Notes under the pieces: generated by a model
What the model was told of the DNA's origin: nothing
The model's database searches: none
What the model saw: the letters and a program-made list of their open reading frames with translations, nothing else
Position numbers and translations under genes: made by a program
Shown: one piece after another, positions 5,120-5,654 of the stretch
How positions within the stretch are numbered: the stretch's first letter is position 1
How the letters are laid out: each line of letters starts with the position of its first letter
Origin: Acidobacteriota bacterium
GTDB lineage: Bacteria > Actinomycetota > Acidimicrobiia > Spongiisociales > UBA5794
Assembly: GCA_022574065.1 (NCBI GenBank)
Contig: JACZST010000132.1
Span: forward strand, 1 to 5,654
DNA length: 5,654 nucleotides
Reading direction: 5' to 3'

Positions 5120-5654
5120 TGGCCATCAGCGTCGAAGACCTCCGCCAAATATCCCTGCCCTCCATCGCACCACGAACCATGCTCGGCATCGGCCTCGCCG
5201 CCGTCGCCGCCCTTCTTGTACTCGTCGTCACGCGGCCGGCTGCTACGGCACCGGTCCTGGTTGCCGGTGCCAATCTTCCCGCCGGCACCCCATTGGCTGA
5301 GCTCGAAATCGACATCAGGCAGGTCGTCGACGCCTTTGGCCTGGTGGAAGGAGACCAGCTGGGCGAGCTCGGCGACTGGGTACTGGCCGCCCCGATCACC
5401 GCCGGCGAGCCGATTCTTCCTAGCCTGCTGCGACCGGGAGAGGCCCTGGCGGCCCCCGACTCAATCGCCATCGAGCTCGATGCCGCTCATGCCGTTCTCG
5501 GACAGTTGAACCCCGGCGATCGCGTTGACGTGTATGCGACGAGCACAAGGCCCGGCGAACCTACAGAGACCAAGCTGATCGCCACCTCGATGTACATCCT
5601 CGAAGCGCACATCGCGGAGTCATCGACGAACAAGGATCGTGTGACGCTGCTGCT
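5119..5654 (+). CDS. CpaB/RcpC-like SAF-domain protein (Flp pilus assembly), 3' truncated
   Basis: The frame stays open from ATG 5119 to the window end (178 complete codons), so the C-terminus is missing. Residues 1-19 are a short cytoplasmic tail and residues 20-38 (TMLGIGLAAVAALLVLVVT) form one N-terminal membrane anchor. Residues 45-106 read as a SAF domain: PVLVAGANLPAGTPL, a middle region, then VLAAPITAGEPILPSLLRPG, matching the usual 'valva..ipaG..l ... l..di.aGepl....l' pattern. Residues 115-178 begin the RcpC/CpaB domain (IAIELDAAHAVLGQLNPGDRVDVYA, then a TKLIATSMYILEA strand and VTLLL). Family knowledge: CpaB/RcpC proteins act in the cell envelope in assembly of Flp (Tad) pili, and the SAF fold is shared with FlgA and antifreeze-type domains. 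I infer a tad/cpa operon continuing to the right. A symbol is withheld because the tail and neighbours are not visible. Confidence 0.85.
   Translation, partial: MAISVEDLRQISLPSIAPRTMLGIGLAAVAALLVLVVTRPAATAPVLVAGANLPAGTPLAELEIDIRQVVDAFGLVEGDQLGELGDWVLAAPITAGEPILPSLLRPGEALAAPDSIAIELDAAHAVLGQLNPGDRVDVYATSTRPGEPTETKLIATSMYILEAHIAESSTNKDRVTLL

Noticed and set aside
4473..5471. 332-codon minus-strand open frame across the right end
   Set aside because: It overlaps three plausible plus-strand genes, has Arg/Ser/Ala-rich low-complexity composition and no recognisable motif or sensible start context.

Overview
This is a GC-rich bacterial window with the tight gene packing of a chromosome. High GC, GTG starts, a single-chain GcvP, a vitamin-K-carboxylase-like HTTM protein and a CpaB/SAF-type pilus gene together suggest an actinobacterium, perhaps of the Acidimicrobiia type. 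That assignment is inference; no rRNA or other phylogenetic marker is present.

Layout. (1) Bases 1-1056, plus strand: C-terminal 351 residues of a membrane protein related to vitamin K-dependent gamma-glutamyl carboxylase (HTTM/VKG_Carbox family), cut by the left edge. (2) Bases 1057-1193: a short convergent intergenic gap with no convincing terminator. (3) Bases 1194-4115, minus strand: complete gcvP, the glycine-cleavage P-protein (973 aa), carrying an in-frame 21-bp tandem repeat that encodes a glycine-rich loop. (4) Bases 4116-4408: divergent intergenic region holding, on the minus strand, a tandem glycine riboswitch (two aptamers, a leader-linker helix) followed by an expression platform that can hide the gcvP ribosome binding site. 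(5) Bases 4409-4606, plus strand: a 65-aa protein with two CxxC pairs, probably a zinc ribbon. (6) Bases 4607-4819: a gap with a small hairpin and an A-rich patch. (7) Bases 4820-5119, plus strand: an unrecognised 99-aa protein with a charged helical first half and a small beta-rich second half. (8) Bases 5119-5654, plus strand: the start of a CpaB/RcpC-like SAF-domain protein, overlapping the preceding stop codon by one base and running off the right edge.

How it works together. gcvP appears to be transcribed alone, since it is convergent with its downstream neighbour, and to be switched by glycine through its leader RNA: glycine should stabilise aptamer II helix P1 and thereby release the Shine-Dalgarno sequence (an ON switch, inferred from complementarity). 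The right-hand plus-strand pair looks like the head of a Flp/Tad-type pilus or secretion operon. The VKGC-like protein has no partner in view. I see no mobile element, CRISPR array, tRNA or rRNA. The most interesting signals are the compact riboswitch/anti-SD architecture, the conserved base lysine in a bacterial VKGC relative, the glycine-loop minisatellite in gcvP, and the unrecognised small protein coupled to CpaB.
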